A DNA stretch of 64,000 nucleotides from Flaviflagellibacter rhizophilus (GTDB taxonomy: Bacteria; Pseudomonadota; Alphaproteobacteria; Rhizobiales; Methylopilaceae): positions 310,001 through 374,000 of the forward strand of contig NZ_JAXAFJ010000001.1 in the NCBI RefSeq assembly GCF_033898525.1. The letters run 5' to 3'. The position numbers were made by a program, and so were the translations under genes. The notes beneath the pieces are model-generated. The model was not told where the DNA came from. It saw only the letters and a program-made list of their open reading frames with translations, and made no database searches. Shown here piece after piece: positions 1 through 8,587 of the stretch (its first letter is position 1; each line of letters opens with the position of its first letter).

Positions 1-918
1 AAGCTGATCGAAGAGGAGAAGGTCGCCGAGACGCTCGACGTGCAGAAGACCATGGAGAGCATGATCGAGCTGGACGGGGCGACCCTGCTGTTCCCCACCA
101 GCTTCGGCTATTTCGACCCCCATATGCTGGCGGTCGCCAAGAAATATCCGGCTGTGGAGTTCCGGCATTGCGGCGGCCTGTGGAACGAGGCCAAGCACCC
201 GAAGAACACCGGCTCCTATTTCGGCTACATCTTCGGCGCGCAATACCTCAGCGGCATCGTCGCGGGGCACACCTCGAAGTCAAAGAAGATCGGCTTCATC
301 GCCGCCAAGCCCGTGCCGCAGGTGATGGAGAACATCAACGCCTTTGCGCTGGGCGCACGCTCGGTCGATCCGTCGATCACCACGCACGTCATCTTCACCG
401 GCGACTGGTCGCTTCCCGTCAAGGAAGCGGAGGCCACCAATGCGCTGGCCGATCAGGGCATCGACGTGGTGACCTGCCATGTCGATGGTCCCAAGGTGAT
501 CATGGAAACCGCGGAGCGCCGCGGCATCTTCGCCTGCGGCTACCATGCCAACCAGGCCAAGCTGGCTCCGAAGGGTTACCTCACCGGTGCCGAGTGGAAC
601 TGGGCCGAGGTCTACAAGACCTTTGTGACCGCCGCCCAGAAGGGCGAGCCGCTGCCGAACTTCGTGCGCGGCGGCCTTGCCGACGGCTTCGTCAAGACAT
701 CGGCCTACGGCCCGGCTGTCTCGGAAGGCGCCCGCAAGCACGCCGACGAGGTGAAGGCCAAGATGATGGCCAGCCGCGACTTCGCGGTCTTCCAGGGTCC
801 GCTGAAGAACAATGCGGGCAAGGAGGTCATCCCGGCCGGCAAGGCTTACGCCGAAAACGCCATCGAACTCGAGAGCATGGACTACCTCGTCGAGGGCGTG
901 GTCGGCTCGGTCGGCTGA
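1..918 (+). CDS. BMP-family ABC transporter substrate-binding protein (5' partial)
   Basis: Periplasmic binding protein of the basic membrane protein (BMP/Med, PF02608) family, which usually delivers nucleosides or related heterocycles to an ABC importer. The frame is open from base 1, so the signal peptide and N-terminus lie off the left edge; 305 residues are visible of the usual 330-360. Family-like segments include FGYFDPHML, SYFGYIFGAQYLSG and the Lys/Gly-rich C-terminal domain. It heads an operon with two permeases, a two-domain ATPase and several amide hydrolases, so its ligand is probably a cyclic ureide, triazine or nucleobase-like compound. The ligand is an inference; the family assignment is firm. 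Confidence 0.85.
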   Translation, partial: KLIEEEKVAETLDVQKTMESMIELDGATLLFPTSFGYFDPHMLAVAKKYPAVEFRHCGGLWNEAKHPKNTGSYFGYIFGAQYLSGIVAGHTSKSKKIGFIAAKPVPQVMENINAFALGARSVDPSITTHVIFTGDWSLPVKEAEATNALADQGIDVVTCHVDGPKVIMETAERRGIFACGYHANQAKLAPKGYLTGAEWNWAEVYKTFVTAAQKGEPLPNFVRGGLADGFVKTSAYGPAVSEGARKHADEVKAKMMASRDFAVFQGPLKNNAGKEVIPAGKAYAENAIELESMDYLVEGVVGSVG

Positions 919-920
919 CC

Positions 921-2039
921 ATGTCGGTGGTGGCCCTCCTGCCCGAGACCGCACGGCGCGAGGAGGCGAACGTTCCGCCGTCCGACCGGTTCTATCCGGT
1001 GCGCCATGCCCTGGAAGGCCTTGCGGTGCCGCTCGTCGCGCTGCTTGTCGCGGCGGCGGCGTTCTGCGTGTTTCTTCTGGCGCTGGGCAGTTCGCCGCTG
1101 GAATTCCTGCACCTGTTGTGGCGGGGTGCATTCGGCTCCTGGTTCTCGCTTCAGAACACGCTGCAACGCGCCGCGCCCCTGATGCTGACAGCGCTGTGCG
1201 TGGCGCTGCCGGCGCAGCTCGGCCTCATCGTCATCGGCGGCGAAGGCGCGGTGGTTCTGGGCGGGCTGGCGGCAGCGGTGGCAGGCGCCGCCCTGTCGGG
1301 CGTGCCGCCGGTCCTCGCCATAGCAGCGATGGGGGTCGCGGGCGGGGCCGTCGGCGCGGCGTGGATCGGGCTCACCGGCTGGCTTCGCGCCTATCGCGGC
1401 ATCAATGAAACCATCGCCAGCCTGCTGCTCGCCTACGTCGCCGTGGCCCTGTTCAACCATTTCGTCGAAGGCCCGCTGCGCGACCCCGCCAGCCTGAACA
1501 AGCCCTCGACCCGTCCCATCGGAGACGCCTTCATGCTGGGCTCCCTGCCCGGCACCAGCATCCATCCCGGGCTCATCCTCGGTACCGTCGCCTGCATCGG
1601 GTTCTGGATCTTCGTCCAGCGCACCGTTCCGGGGTTCGCGTGGCGGATCACGGGCGGCAATCTTCGCGCGGCGCAATTGCAGGGCCTGCCGGCGCGCCGC
1701 CTCATCGTCATCGCCTGCGCGCTGGGCGGCGCCTGCGCCGGTCTCGCCGGGATGGCGGAGGTGGCGGCGGTGCACGGCAACGCCAACGCGTCGCTGATCG
1801 CGGGCTATGGCTACACCGGCATCCTCATCGCCTTCCTCGCCCGGCAGAACCCGCTGGCGATCATCCCCATGGCGCTGCTGCTGGGCGGCATCGCGGCCGC
1901 CGGCGGCTTGATCCAGCGCCGGCTGGGCCTGCCGGACGCCACGGTCCTCGTGCTGCAGGGCATGATCTTCGTCTCCATCCTGGCCAGCGAGACGATCTAC
2001 GGGCGTTTCCGCTGGTTTCAGCCGCGAGGCACGGCCTGA
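921..2039 (+). CDS. BMP-type ABC transporter permease 1
   Basis: Inner-membrane permease of the BPD_transp_2 (branched-chain/nucleoside) type, 372 residues with about ten hydrophobic segments. The ATG lies two bases after the stop of the binding-protein gene, so the two are translationally coupled. Visible family features are the glycine-rich IGGEGAVVLGGLAA stretch and the coupling-helix region around GGNLRAAQLQGLPARRL, where the ATPase should dock. It pairs with the next permease to form the channel. In the nucleoside-importer analogy this is the larger YufP-like subunit. Confidence 0.88.
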   Translation: MSVVALLPETARREEANVPPSDRFYPVRHALEGLAVPLVALLVAAAAFCVFLLALGSSPLEFLHLLWRGAFGSWFSLQNTLQRAAPLMLTALCVALPAQLGLIVIGGEGAVVLGGLAAAVAGAALSGVPPVLAIAAMGVAGGAVGAAWIGLTGWLRAYRGINETIASLLLAYVAVALFNHFVEGPLRDPASLNKPSTRPIGDAFMLGSLPGTSIHPGLILGTVACIGFWIFVQRTVPGFAWRITGGNLRAAQLQGLPARRLIVIACALGGACAGLAGMAEVAAVHGNANASLIAGYGYTGILIAFLARQNPLAIIPMALLLGGIAAAGGLIQRRLGLPDATVLVLQGMIFVSILASETIYGRFRWFQPRGTA

Positions 2040-2953
2040 TGGACAGCATCGGCATGGTGGCGGTCGCGCTGCTGGCAGGCGCGCTGCGGGTCTCCACCCC
2101 GTTCCTGTTCGTCAGCCTCGGCGAATGCCTCACGGAAAAATCCGGCCGCATCAATCTCGGCAATGAGGGCGCGCTCGTGCTTGGCGCGATGACCGCCTAT
2201 GCGGCCTCCTACGAAAGCGGCAGCCCCTGGATCGGCGTGCTGGCGGCGTGTGCCGCCGGCGGCGTTCTCGGCCTGCTGCACGGCGTCGTCTGCAGCCTTG
2301 CCCGCGTCAACGACATCGCCATGGGCATCGCCGTGATGCTGGCGGGCCTCGGCTGCGCGTTCTTCTTCGGCAAGCCATACATCCAGCCGTCCGCGCCCCA
2401 ACTCCCCGTGATGCCGCTGGGGTTCTGGTCCGAGCAGCCCCAGATCCGCTCGGCGCTCGATGTCAGCCCGTTGTTCTTCTTCGGCCTCGCGGTCGCCGCT
2501 CTCATGGCATGGTCCTTCCGCAACACGCGGCTCGGCCTCACGGTCCGCATCGTCGGGGATTCGGAGGATGCCGCCCGCGCGCTCGGCCTCCGCATCAACC
2601 TCGTGCGCATCCTCTCCACCGTTCTTGGAAGCGCCCTTGCCGGCATAGGCGGGTCCTTCCTGTCGCTGTCCTATCCCGGCAGCTGGAACGAGCAATTGTC
2701 CTCCGGCCAGGGCCTTGTGGCCGTGGCGCTGGTCGTGTTCGCGCGCTGGGATCCCATTCACTGCGTGCTGGCGGCGCTCCTCTTCGGCGCGGCCGGAGCG
2801 CTGGGCCCCTCGCTCCAGGTGATCGGGATCACCCAGGGCTACTACCTGTTCTACGCCGCGCCGTATGTGCTCACTTTGCTCATCATGGTGCTGACGGTCG
2901 CCCCCGGCCGCGCGCTGCGCGGCATGCCGGGGGAACTGTCCCTGACACGCTGA
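2039..2953 (+). CDS. BMP-type ABC transporter permease 2
   Basis: Second membrane subunit of the same importer, 304 residues, YufQ-like. The start overlaps the previous stop as TGATG. The N-terminal region has SLGECLTEKSGRINLGNEG, the usual opening of this subunit (TEKSGxxNLGxEG), and the cytoplasmic coupling segment RIVGDSEDAARALGLR is clear. About eight to nine hydrophobic segments are visible. Strict coupling to permease 1 supports a one-to-one heterodimer. The companion ATPase is displaced by three hydrolase genes and starts at 5822. Confidence 0.88.
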   Translation: MDSIGMVAVALLAGALRVSTPFLFVSLGECLTEKSGRINLGNEGALVLGAMTAYAASYESGSPWIGVLAACAAGGVLGLLHGVVCSLARVNDIAMGIAVMLAGLGCAFFFGKPYIQPSAPQLPVMPLGFWSEQPQIRSALDVSPLFFFGLAVAALMAWSFRNTRLGLTVRIVGDSEDAARALGLRINLVRILSTVLGSALAGIGGSFLSLSYPGSWNEQLSSGQGLVAVALVVFARWDPIHCVLAALLFGAAGALGPSLQVIGITQGYYLFYAAPYVLTLLIMVLTVAPGRALRGMPGELSLTR

Positions 2954-2965
2954 AGGTTTGGATAC

Positions 2966-3982
2966 ATGAACGGATTGGGTGGACTGAACAAATCTCCGGC
3001 CGGTGTCGTCATCGGCCTCGTCCAGCTTCAATTGCCGGTGGTGGTGACCCCCGAGGATCTGGCGCGGCAGACGGATCGCGTGGTGGCCATGGTCGCCAAG
3101 GCGCGGCGCAACATGCCGACCATGGACCTCGTCGTGTTCCCGGAATACGCGCTGCACGGGCTGTCCATGGACACCAATCCGGCCATCATGTGCCGGCTCG
3201 ATGGCCCCGAGGTCGCGGCCTTCAAGAAGGCCTGCGTGGACAACCGGATCTGGGGCTGCTTCTCCATCATGGAGTTCAACCCGCACGGCAATCCCTACAA
3301 TTCCGGCATCATCATCGACGATCAGGGCGAGTTGAAGCTGTACTACCGCAAGCTTCACCCCTGGGTGCCGGTCGAGCCGTGGGAGCCCGGCGATCTCGGC
3401 GTTCCGGTCATCGACGGACCGAACGGCTGCAAGCTGTCGCTGATCATCTGCCATGACGGCATGTTCCCGGAGATGGCGCGCGAGGCCGCCTACAAGGGCG
3501 CCGAAATCATGCTGCGCACGGCGGGCTACACAGCGCCGATACGCGACAGCTGGTCGTTCACCAACCAGTCGAACGCTTTCTGCAACCTCATGGTCACGGC
3601 CAATGTCTGCATGTGCGGATCGGACGGCACGTTCGATTCCATGGGCGAGGCCATGGTCTGCAATTTCGATGGCCGCATCATCGCGCATGGCCAGACCGGC
3701 CGCGTCGACGAGATCATCACCGCGGAGGTGCGGCCCGATCTGGTGCGCGAAGCCCGCATCAACTGGGGTGTCGAGAACAACATCTATCAGCTGGGCCATC
3801 GCGGCTACACGGCGGTGGCCGGAGGCGCGCAGGACTGCCCCTACACCTACATGCACGACCTCGCGGCGGGCCGGTACCGGCTGCCGTGGGAGGACGAGAT
3901 CAAGCAGAAGGACGGCACCTCCTGCGGCTACACCAAGCCGACCCGCAATTACGGCGAGGGACAGGCGGAGGCAGCGGAATGA
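2966..3982 (+). CDS. amiF: formamidase (nitrilase superfamily)
   Basis: Cytoplasmic amidase hydrolysing formamide (or another short amide) to the acid and ammonia; 338 residues, the usual AmiF length. The nitrilase triad is visible as E60 (FPEYALHG), K129 (YYRKLHPW) and C162 (ICHDGMFPE). The sequence follows the Helicobacter pylori AmiF pattern closely, including the C-terminal ENNIYQLGHRGY, HDLAAGRYRLPWED and YxKPTR-like segments. It lies 12 bp after the permease pair and overlaps the following biuret hydrolase by 4 bp (ATGA). Formamidase is not a known step of cyanuric acid or barbiturate breakdown, so the in vivo substrate may be another small amide made in this pathway. Confidence 0.88.
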   Translation: MNGLGGLNKSPAGVVIGLVQLQLPVVVTPEDLARQTDRVVAMVAKARRNMPTMDLVVFPEYALHGLSMDTNPAIMCRLDGPEVAAFKKACVDNRIWGCFSIMEFNPHGNPYNSGIIIDDQGELKLYYRKLHPWVPVEPWEPGDLGVPVIDGPNGCKLSLIICHDGMFPEMAREAAYKGAEIMLRTAGYTAPIRDSWSFTNQSNAFCNLMVTANVCMCGSDGTFDSMGEAMVCNFDGRIIAHGQTGRVDEIITAEVRPDLVREARINWGVENNIYQLGHRGYTAVAGGAQDCPYTYMHDLAAGRYRLPWEDEIKQKDGTSCGYTKPTRNYGEGQAEAAE

Positions 3983-4707
3983 GCAGCAGCAGCCTCGACG
4001 AACGCATCGCCGATGCCATGGTGCACGGCGGCCGCACCATCGGGTCGGATCCCTATCCGTGGCCCTTCGACGGTGACCTGCGGCCGCAGAACACGGCGTT
4101 GATCATCATCGACATGCAGGTCGATTTCTGCGCGCCCGGCGGCTACGTCGATGTGATGGGCTACGACATCTCGCTAACGCGGGGTCCCATCGAGCCGATC
4201 CGCCGCGTGCTGGCCGCGATGCGCGCCGGCGGCTACCACATCATCCACACGCGCGAGGGCCACCGGCCCGATCTCGCCGACCTGCCGGCCAACAAGCGCT
4301 GGCGCTCGCAGCGGATCGGCGCCGGCATCGGCGACCAGGGGCCATGCGGCCGCATCCTGGTGCGCGGCGAACCCGGCTGGGAGATCATCCCCGAGCTTCA
4401 GCCGGAGCCGGGCGAGGCCATCATCGACAAGCCGGGCAAGGGCTCCTTCGTGGCGACCGACCTCGAACTCGTGCTCAAGACCCGCGGCATCCGCAACATC
4501 GTGCTGACCGGCGTCACAACCGATGTCTGCGTCCACACCACGATGCGCGACGCCAACGACATGGGCTACGAGTGCGTGCTGCTGTCCGATTGCTGCGCCG
4601 CCACAAAGGTGGAGAACCATCTTGCGGCCATCGACATGATCAAGATGCAGGGCGGCGTGTTCGGCGCGGTCGCGACATCGGATGACCTGCTGCGGGTCAT
4701 CGGCTGA
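3979..4707 (+). CDS. biuH: biuret amidohydrolase (isochorismatase-like cysteine hydrolase)
   Basis: Converts biuret to allophanate and ammonia. The 242-residue protein closely resembles Rhizobium leguminosarum BiuH, sharing SDPYPWPF, LIIIDMQVDFC, REGHRPDLADLPANKRWRSQ and MQGGVFG. The catalytic Asp-Lys-Cys triad falls at D45, K151 and C184, with the same spacing (106 and 33 residues) as the published enzyme. The start codon overlaps the amiF stop. The next gene is a ring-opening cyclic amide hydrolase, whose product from cyanuric acid decarboxylates to biuret, so the pair makes a logical two-step route. This is one of the most secure functional calls in the window. Confidence 0.9.
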   Translation: MSSSSLDERIADAMVHGGRTIGSDPYPWPFDGDLRPQNTALIIIDMQVDFCAPGGYVDVMGYDISLTRGPIEPIRRVLAAMRAGGYHIIHTREGHRPDLADLPANKRWRSQRIGAGIGDQGPCGRILVRGEPGWEIIPELQPEPGEAIIDKPGKGSFVATDLELVLKTRGIRNIVLTGVTTDVCVHTTMRDANDMGYECVLLSDCCAATKVENHLAAIDMIKMQGGVFGAVATSDDLLRVIG

Positions 4708-5825
4708 TGGCGCGCGAGGCCATCGTCCTGCGGGTGCCGGCAGCGGCTCCGGACGATGTCTCCGGGATTGAAAGCGCGTTCAAGGCAGGTCTCGACTCCC
4801 GGAACGTGGTCGCCATCCTTGGCAAGACGGAGGGCAATGGCTGCGTCAACGATTTCACCCGCGCCTTTGCCGTCAGCGCGCTTCACCGCCTGATGGAGCG
4901 GCACCTGCCGGCGGGCGGTGCGGATGCGATATCCTACGTCATGTCGGGCGGAACCGAAGGCGCGCTGTCGCCCCACCTGCTCCTGCTGGCCCGGCAGGAC
5001 GGCGCATCGTCCGATGGGGCCGGTCCGGCGCTGGCCATCGGCAGTGCGCAGACCGCCGACCTCCGGCCCGAAGATATCGGCCGGGTGGCGCAGGTCGCCC
5101 AGGTCGCGGAAGGCGTGCGGGCCGCGATGGGTGACGCCAGCATCGGTGATGCAGCCGAAGTCCACTTCGTGCAGATCAAGTGCCCGCTTCTGACCGCCGG
5201 ACGGGTGATGGACGCCGAGGCACGCGGCGCGACGGCCGTCACGCGAGATACGCTCAAGAGCATGGGGCTTTCGCGCGGTGCGTCGGCCCTCGGCGTGGCT
5301 GTCGCCCTTGGCGAGGTGGAGCTGGATGCCATCACCGACGAGATGATTGGCCGCGATCCTACGCTGTGGTCGGGCCGCGCCAGCACCTCCGCCGGAGTGG
5401 AACTGATGAACCACGAGATCGTCGTCCTCGGCATGAGCCCGGCCTGGACAGGACCGCTCGCCATCGACCACGCGGTCATGGCCGATGCCATCGACGTGGA
5501 CCCTGTGCGTGCCGCCTTGCGGAGGCTTGGCTTCACCTTCGATGGCCAATTGCGCGGGGACGAGCAGGGCGCGCTGCTCGCACTGCTCGCCAAGGCCGAA
5601 GCCGGCGGAAGCGGACGCCTGCGCGGGCGCCGCCACACCATGCTGGACGATTCCGACATCTCCTCCACCCGCCATGCCCGCGCTTTCGTGGGCGGCGTGC
5701 TGGCCGGCCTTGTCGGCCACTCCGAAATCTTCGTCTCGGGAGGTGCCGAGCATCAGGGTCCGGATGGCGGCGGCCCCGTGGCGATCATCGCGGACCGCAG
5801 CCGGCTGGCAGGGGCGGAGCGATGA
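4707..5825 (+). CDS. ring-opening amidohydrolase (cyanuric acid hydrolase / barbiturase family)
   Basis: Opens a cyclic amide ring: cyanuric acid to carboxybiuret (AtzD/TrzD activity) or barbiturate to ureidomalonate (barbiturase activity). The 372-residue length and three-fold repeat architecture are typical. Three Ser-Lys pairs are visible: K40/S80 (SGGTEGALSPH), K158/S228 (STSAGVELM) and K296/S344 (SGGAEHQGPDGGGP). Cyanuric acid hydrolases and barbiturases cannot be separated safely by eye. The adjacent biuret hydrolase favours cyanuric acid; the nucleoside-type transporter leaves barbiturate open. The start shares one base with the biuH stop (TGATG). Confidence 0.85.
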   Translation: MAREAIVLRVPAAAPDDVSGIESAFKAGLDSRNVVAILGKTEGNGCVNDFTRAFAVSALHRLMERHLPAGGADAISYVMSGGTEGALSPHLLLLARQDGASSDGAGPALAIGSAQTADLRPEDIGRVAQVAQVAEGVRAAMGDASIGDAAEVHFVQIKCPLLTAGRVMDAEARGATAVTRDTLKSMGLSRGASALGVAVALGEVELDAITDEMIGRDPTLWSGRASTSAGVELMNHEIVVLGMSPAWTGPLAIDHAVMADAIDVDPVRAALRRLGFTFDGQLRGDEQGALLALLAKAEAGGSGRLRGRRHTMLDDSDISSTRHARAFVGGVLAGLVGHSEIFVSGGAEHQGPDGGGPVAIIADRSRLAGAER

Positions 5826-7351
5826 TGACGACAGGGAGACGGACGGAAGCCTCCGAGGTCGAGGCCGTGGGGCTGACCAAGCGGTTCGGCAGCTTCGTGG
5901 CGCTCGACCATGTCTCGCTGAAGGTGCGGCGCGGCACGGTGCATGCCCTTCTGGGCGAGAACGGCGCCGGCAAGTCCACCTTCGTCAAATGCCTGCTCGG
6001 CTACTACAAGGCCGACGAGGGCGACCTCCTGGTGGACGGGCGCGAGGTGTCCATCGGGCGGCCCGCCGACGCGGACCTGCTGGGGCTTGGCATGGTCTAC
6101 CAGCACTTCACGCTGGTGCCCTCGATGAGCGCCGCAGAAAACCTGGTCATGGCGCGTGCGGACATCCCGGCCGTGATCAACTGGCGCCTGGAGCGTGCCC
6201 GGCTGGCGGACTTCCTGTCCCGGATGCCGTTCCGCCTGCCGATGGACGCGCCGGTCGGCTCGCTGGCGGCGGGCGAACGCCAGAAGGTGGAAATCCTCAA
6301 GCAGCTCTACCTCAGCCGCCGGCTCATCGTGCTGGACGAGCCGACATCCACGCTGACACCGCAGGAAGCCACGGAGGTGCTGGGCCTCGTGCGCGGTCTC
6401 GTAGATGCCGGCGAGATCAGCGTCATGATCATCACCCACAAGCTGAAGGAAGTGGCGGCCTACGCGGACGATGTCACCGTCCTGCGCAAGGGCCGCTTCG
6501 CCGGCGCGGGGCGCGCGGCAGACCTCGACGCCGCCGCCCTCACCGCCATGATGATCGGCGAGGCCCACGCCCCCAAGCCGATCGAGCGGCGCGGCGTACC
6601 GGGCTCAAGCGCCCGCCTCCGCATTCGCGACCTGAAAACCGCCGGCGATCTTGGACGGCCCGGTCTTTCCATCGGCGATCTTGCCGTTCATCCGCGCGAG
6701 ATCGTGGGGATCGCCGGTGTGTCCGGCAACGGCCAGATGGACCTTGTCGAGGTTCTGGGCGCCCAGCGCGCCGCCACGGCGGGAACCGTCCAGGTCAAGG
6801 ACACGCCCTTCGCGGGCGGGCGCCGCGCGGTGCGCGAGCTCGGCGTGCGGGTGCTGCCGGAGGAGCCGCTGCGCAATGCCAGCGTGCCGGGCATGAGCGT
6901 CAGCGAGAACATGAACCTGCGCGAGTTCGACCACGGCGCCAGGGGCCGCCGCTTCTGGCTCGACGCAGGAGCCATGGCCCGCCGGGCACGCGGAATGATC
7001 GCCGCTTATGCGGTGCGCACCCCCTCCGCCCAGGCGCCGATCTCCGCCTTGTCCGGCGGCAATGTTCAGCGCGCCGTTCTGGCGCGCGAACTCGACGGAA
7101 AGGTCGACCTCCTGGTGATCTCGAACCCGTGCTTTGGACTGGACGTGAAGGCCGCGGCCGAGGTGCGGGCGCGCATCGTCGCCGCCCGCAATGACGGGGC
7201 GGCCGTGCTGTTGCTGTCGGAGGATCTCGACGAGGTTCTCGAACTGTCGGACCGCATCCTCGTGATGCACCACGGCGAAATCGTCCACGAAACCGCGGCC
7301 GCCGGCGCGAGCGCGCTCGATATCGGCCGCCACATGGTGGGGCACGCTTGA
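5822..7351 (+). CDS. BMP-type ABC transporter ATPase (two nucleotide-binding domains)
   Basis: Energises the importer formed by the permeases at 921 and 2039. It is a 509-residue tandem ATPase. Domain 1 has an intact Walker A (GENGAGKST) and Walker B (VLDEPTSTL), with an altered signature LAAGERQKVE. Domain 2 has LSGGNVQRAVLAREL but a P-loop without Lys (GVSGNGQMDLVE) and an unusual Walker B region NPCFGLD. A degenerate second P-loop is normal for this family. The start overlaps the previous stop by 4 bp; a second in-frame ATG follows at once. Separation from its permeases by three enzyme genes suggests selection to co-express transport and hydrolysis. Confidence 0.9.
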   Translation: MMTTGRRTEASEVEAVGLTKRFGSFVALDHVSLKVRRGTVHALLGENGAGKSTFVKCLLGYYKADEGDLLVDGREVSIGRPADADLLGLGMVYQHFTLVPSMSAAENLVMARADIPAVINWRLERARLADFLSRMPFRLPMDAPVGSLAAGERQKVEILKQLYLSRRLIVLDEPTSTLTPQEATEVLGLVRGLVDAGEISVMIITHKLKEVAAYADDVTVLRKGRFAGAGRAADLDAAALTAMMIGEAHAPKPIERRGVPGSSARLRIRDLKTAGDLGRPGLSIGDLAVHPREIVGIAGVSGNGQMDLVEVLGAQRAATAGTVQVKDTPFAGGRRAVRELGVRVLPEEPLRNASVPGMSVSENMNLREFDHGARGRRFWLDAGAMARRARGMIAAYAVRTPSAQAPISALSGGNVQRAVLARELDGKVDLLVISNPCFGLDVKAAAEVRARIVAARNDGAAVLLLSEDLDEVLELSDRILVMHHGEIVHETAAAGASALDIGRHMVGHA

Positions 7352-8019
7352 TGGCCGTGGTCGCCGATGCCCTGCCGTTCGCCTTCGCATTCCCGCCGGC
7401 ACACACGGCGGTGATGATGATCGACATGCAGCGCGATTTCCTGGAGCCGGGCGGCTTCGGCGAAACCCTGGGCAATGATGTCGGGCTGCTCAGGTCCGCG
7501 CTTCCCGGAGCGCGCCGCCTGCTCGACCTCGCGCACGCCCAGGGGATGACCGTGATCCATACGCGGGAATGCCACCGCCCCGATCTGTCGGACTGCCCGC
7601 CCGCCAAGCGCGAGCGCGGCGAGCCTCGGCTGAGGATCGGCGATGCGGGGCCGATGGGCCGCGTCCTGATCGCCGGTGAGCCCGGCGTCGAGATCGTGGC
7701 CGAACTGCCCATCCTTCCCGGCGACATCGTGATCGACAAACCCGGAAAGGGGGCGTTCTACGCCACGACCCTCGGCGACATCCTGCAGGAGCGGGGCATC
7801 ACGCACCTGCTGTTCGGGGGAGTGACCACGGAGGTGTGCGTGCAGACGACGATGCGCGAGGCGAACGACCGGGGATTCCAGTGCCTCGTCGTCGAGGACG
7901 CGACCGAAAGCTACTTCCCTGCCTTCAAGGAGGCGACGCTCGATATGATGCGAGCGCAGGGAGCCATTGTGGGCTGGACCGCCACATCGGCCCAGATCGA
8001 GGAGGCGTTCCGTGCTTGA
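7351..8019 (+). CDS. isochorismatase-family cysteine hydrolase (BiuH paralogue)
   Basis: Second cysteine hydrolase of the operon, 222 residues, with Asp-Lys-Cys triad D25 (MIDMQRDF), K130 (VIDKPGKGAF) and C163 (GGVTTEVCV). It retains HTRECHRPDLSD and the TMREANDRGF segment seen in BiuH but lacks the N-terminal extension and the ANKRWRSQRIG loop. A related but different carbamoyl or amide substrate is therefore likely, such as ureidomalonate, N-carbamoyl compounds or allophanate-like intermediates. I chose ATG 7351, which shares one base with the ATPase stop; a TTG one codon upstream is possible. The exact substrate is unknown. Confidence 0.8.
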   Translation: MAVVADALPFAFAFPPAHTAVMMIDMQRDFLEPGGFGETLGNDVGLLRSALPGARRLLDLAHAQGMTVIHTRECHRPDLSDCPPAKRERGEPRLRIGDAGPMGRVLIAGEPGVEIVAELPILPGDIVIDKPGKGAFYATTLGDILQERGITHLLFGGVTTEVCVQTTMREANDRGFQCLVVEDATESYFPAFKEATLDMMRAQGAIVGWTATSAQIEEAFRA

Positions 8020-8353
8020 GCAAGGTTTGATCCGGGACTTCATCGGGGGTGCATGGCGAGATCTTCCGTTTGCACCGTTCCATCCCGGCGTTACCCGGCA
8101 CATCCTTTATGGCGAGCCTGAGGGTGCGGCGGCCGCACTCCTGCGCTATGAGGCCGGAGCTCGCGTGCCCCGCCACGAGCACACCGGTTTCGAGCACATC
8201 CTGGTACTGGACGGCGCCCAGTGTGACGAAAACGGCCACTACCCGGCGGGCACCTTTGCGATAAACGCGCCGGGAACGGTTCATCAGGTTTGGAGCGATG
8301 AAGGGTGCGTGGCACTTTTGATCTGGGAGCGCCCTGTTCGCATCCTGATCTGA
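8012..8353 (+). CDS. small ChrR-like cupin protein
   Basis: A 113-residue single-domain cupin closing the operon. The metal-binding motif is visible as PRHEHTGFEHILVLDG (two His and one Glu), with a second His in APGTVHQVW. The start is a GTG eight bases before the upstream stop, backed by a strong GAGGAGG ribosome-binding site at 7999-8005. ChrR-type cupins bind Zn or Fe and serve as sensors or small-molecule enzymes. Here it could act as an accessory isomerase/hydrolase or protect a metal-dependent step. The function is not known. Confidence 0.75.
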   Translation: MLEQGLIRDFIGGAWRDLPFAPFHPGVTRHILYGEPEGAAAALLRYEAGARVPRHEHTGFEHILVLDGAQCDENGHYPAGTFAINAPGTVHQVWSDEGCVALLIWERPVRILI

Positions 8354-8587
8354 TCTGCCTGGGCTGCGGAATCTGCAAAGGTGGGCTACCCGCCAAGTTC
8401 CGCGATGTGCTCGCGGTGCGATCCACCTGGACCATGTCGGTGCATGAGGAACTTACGCGTGGAGCGCGGGATCCAACAGAGAAAGCGCTTGGCCCGGATT
8501 GGGAACCCGCAATCTCAAGATCACCTATGATGATGGAGTGTAGCGGATCGCTCGGCGTTTCGTACTCGCACCAACAAGCCGTTGCAT
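8354..8587. other. convergent intergenic region without a gene
   Basis: A 234-bp gap between the cupin stop and the stop of the opposing AbrB-like gene. Short frames on both strands have no recognisable motifs. A weak inverted repeat (GATTG / CAATC near 8500-8517) is present, but there is no convincing T-tract terminator. Confidence 0.5.

Noticed and set aside
2018..3856. 612-codon minus-strand frame opposite permease 2 and amiF
   Set aside because: Mirror frame with no recognisable domain; the plus-strand genes have complete family motifs and coupled starts.
5822..7351. Degenerate Walker A in the second ATPase domain as a sign of a broken gene
   Set aside because: Loss of the P-loop Lys in the second domain is normal for BMP/nucleoside-type tandem ATPases.
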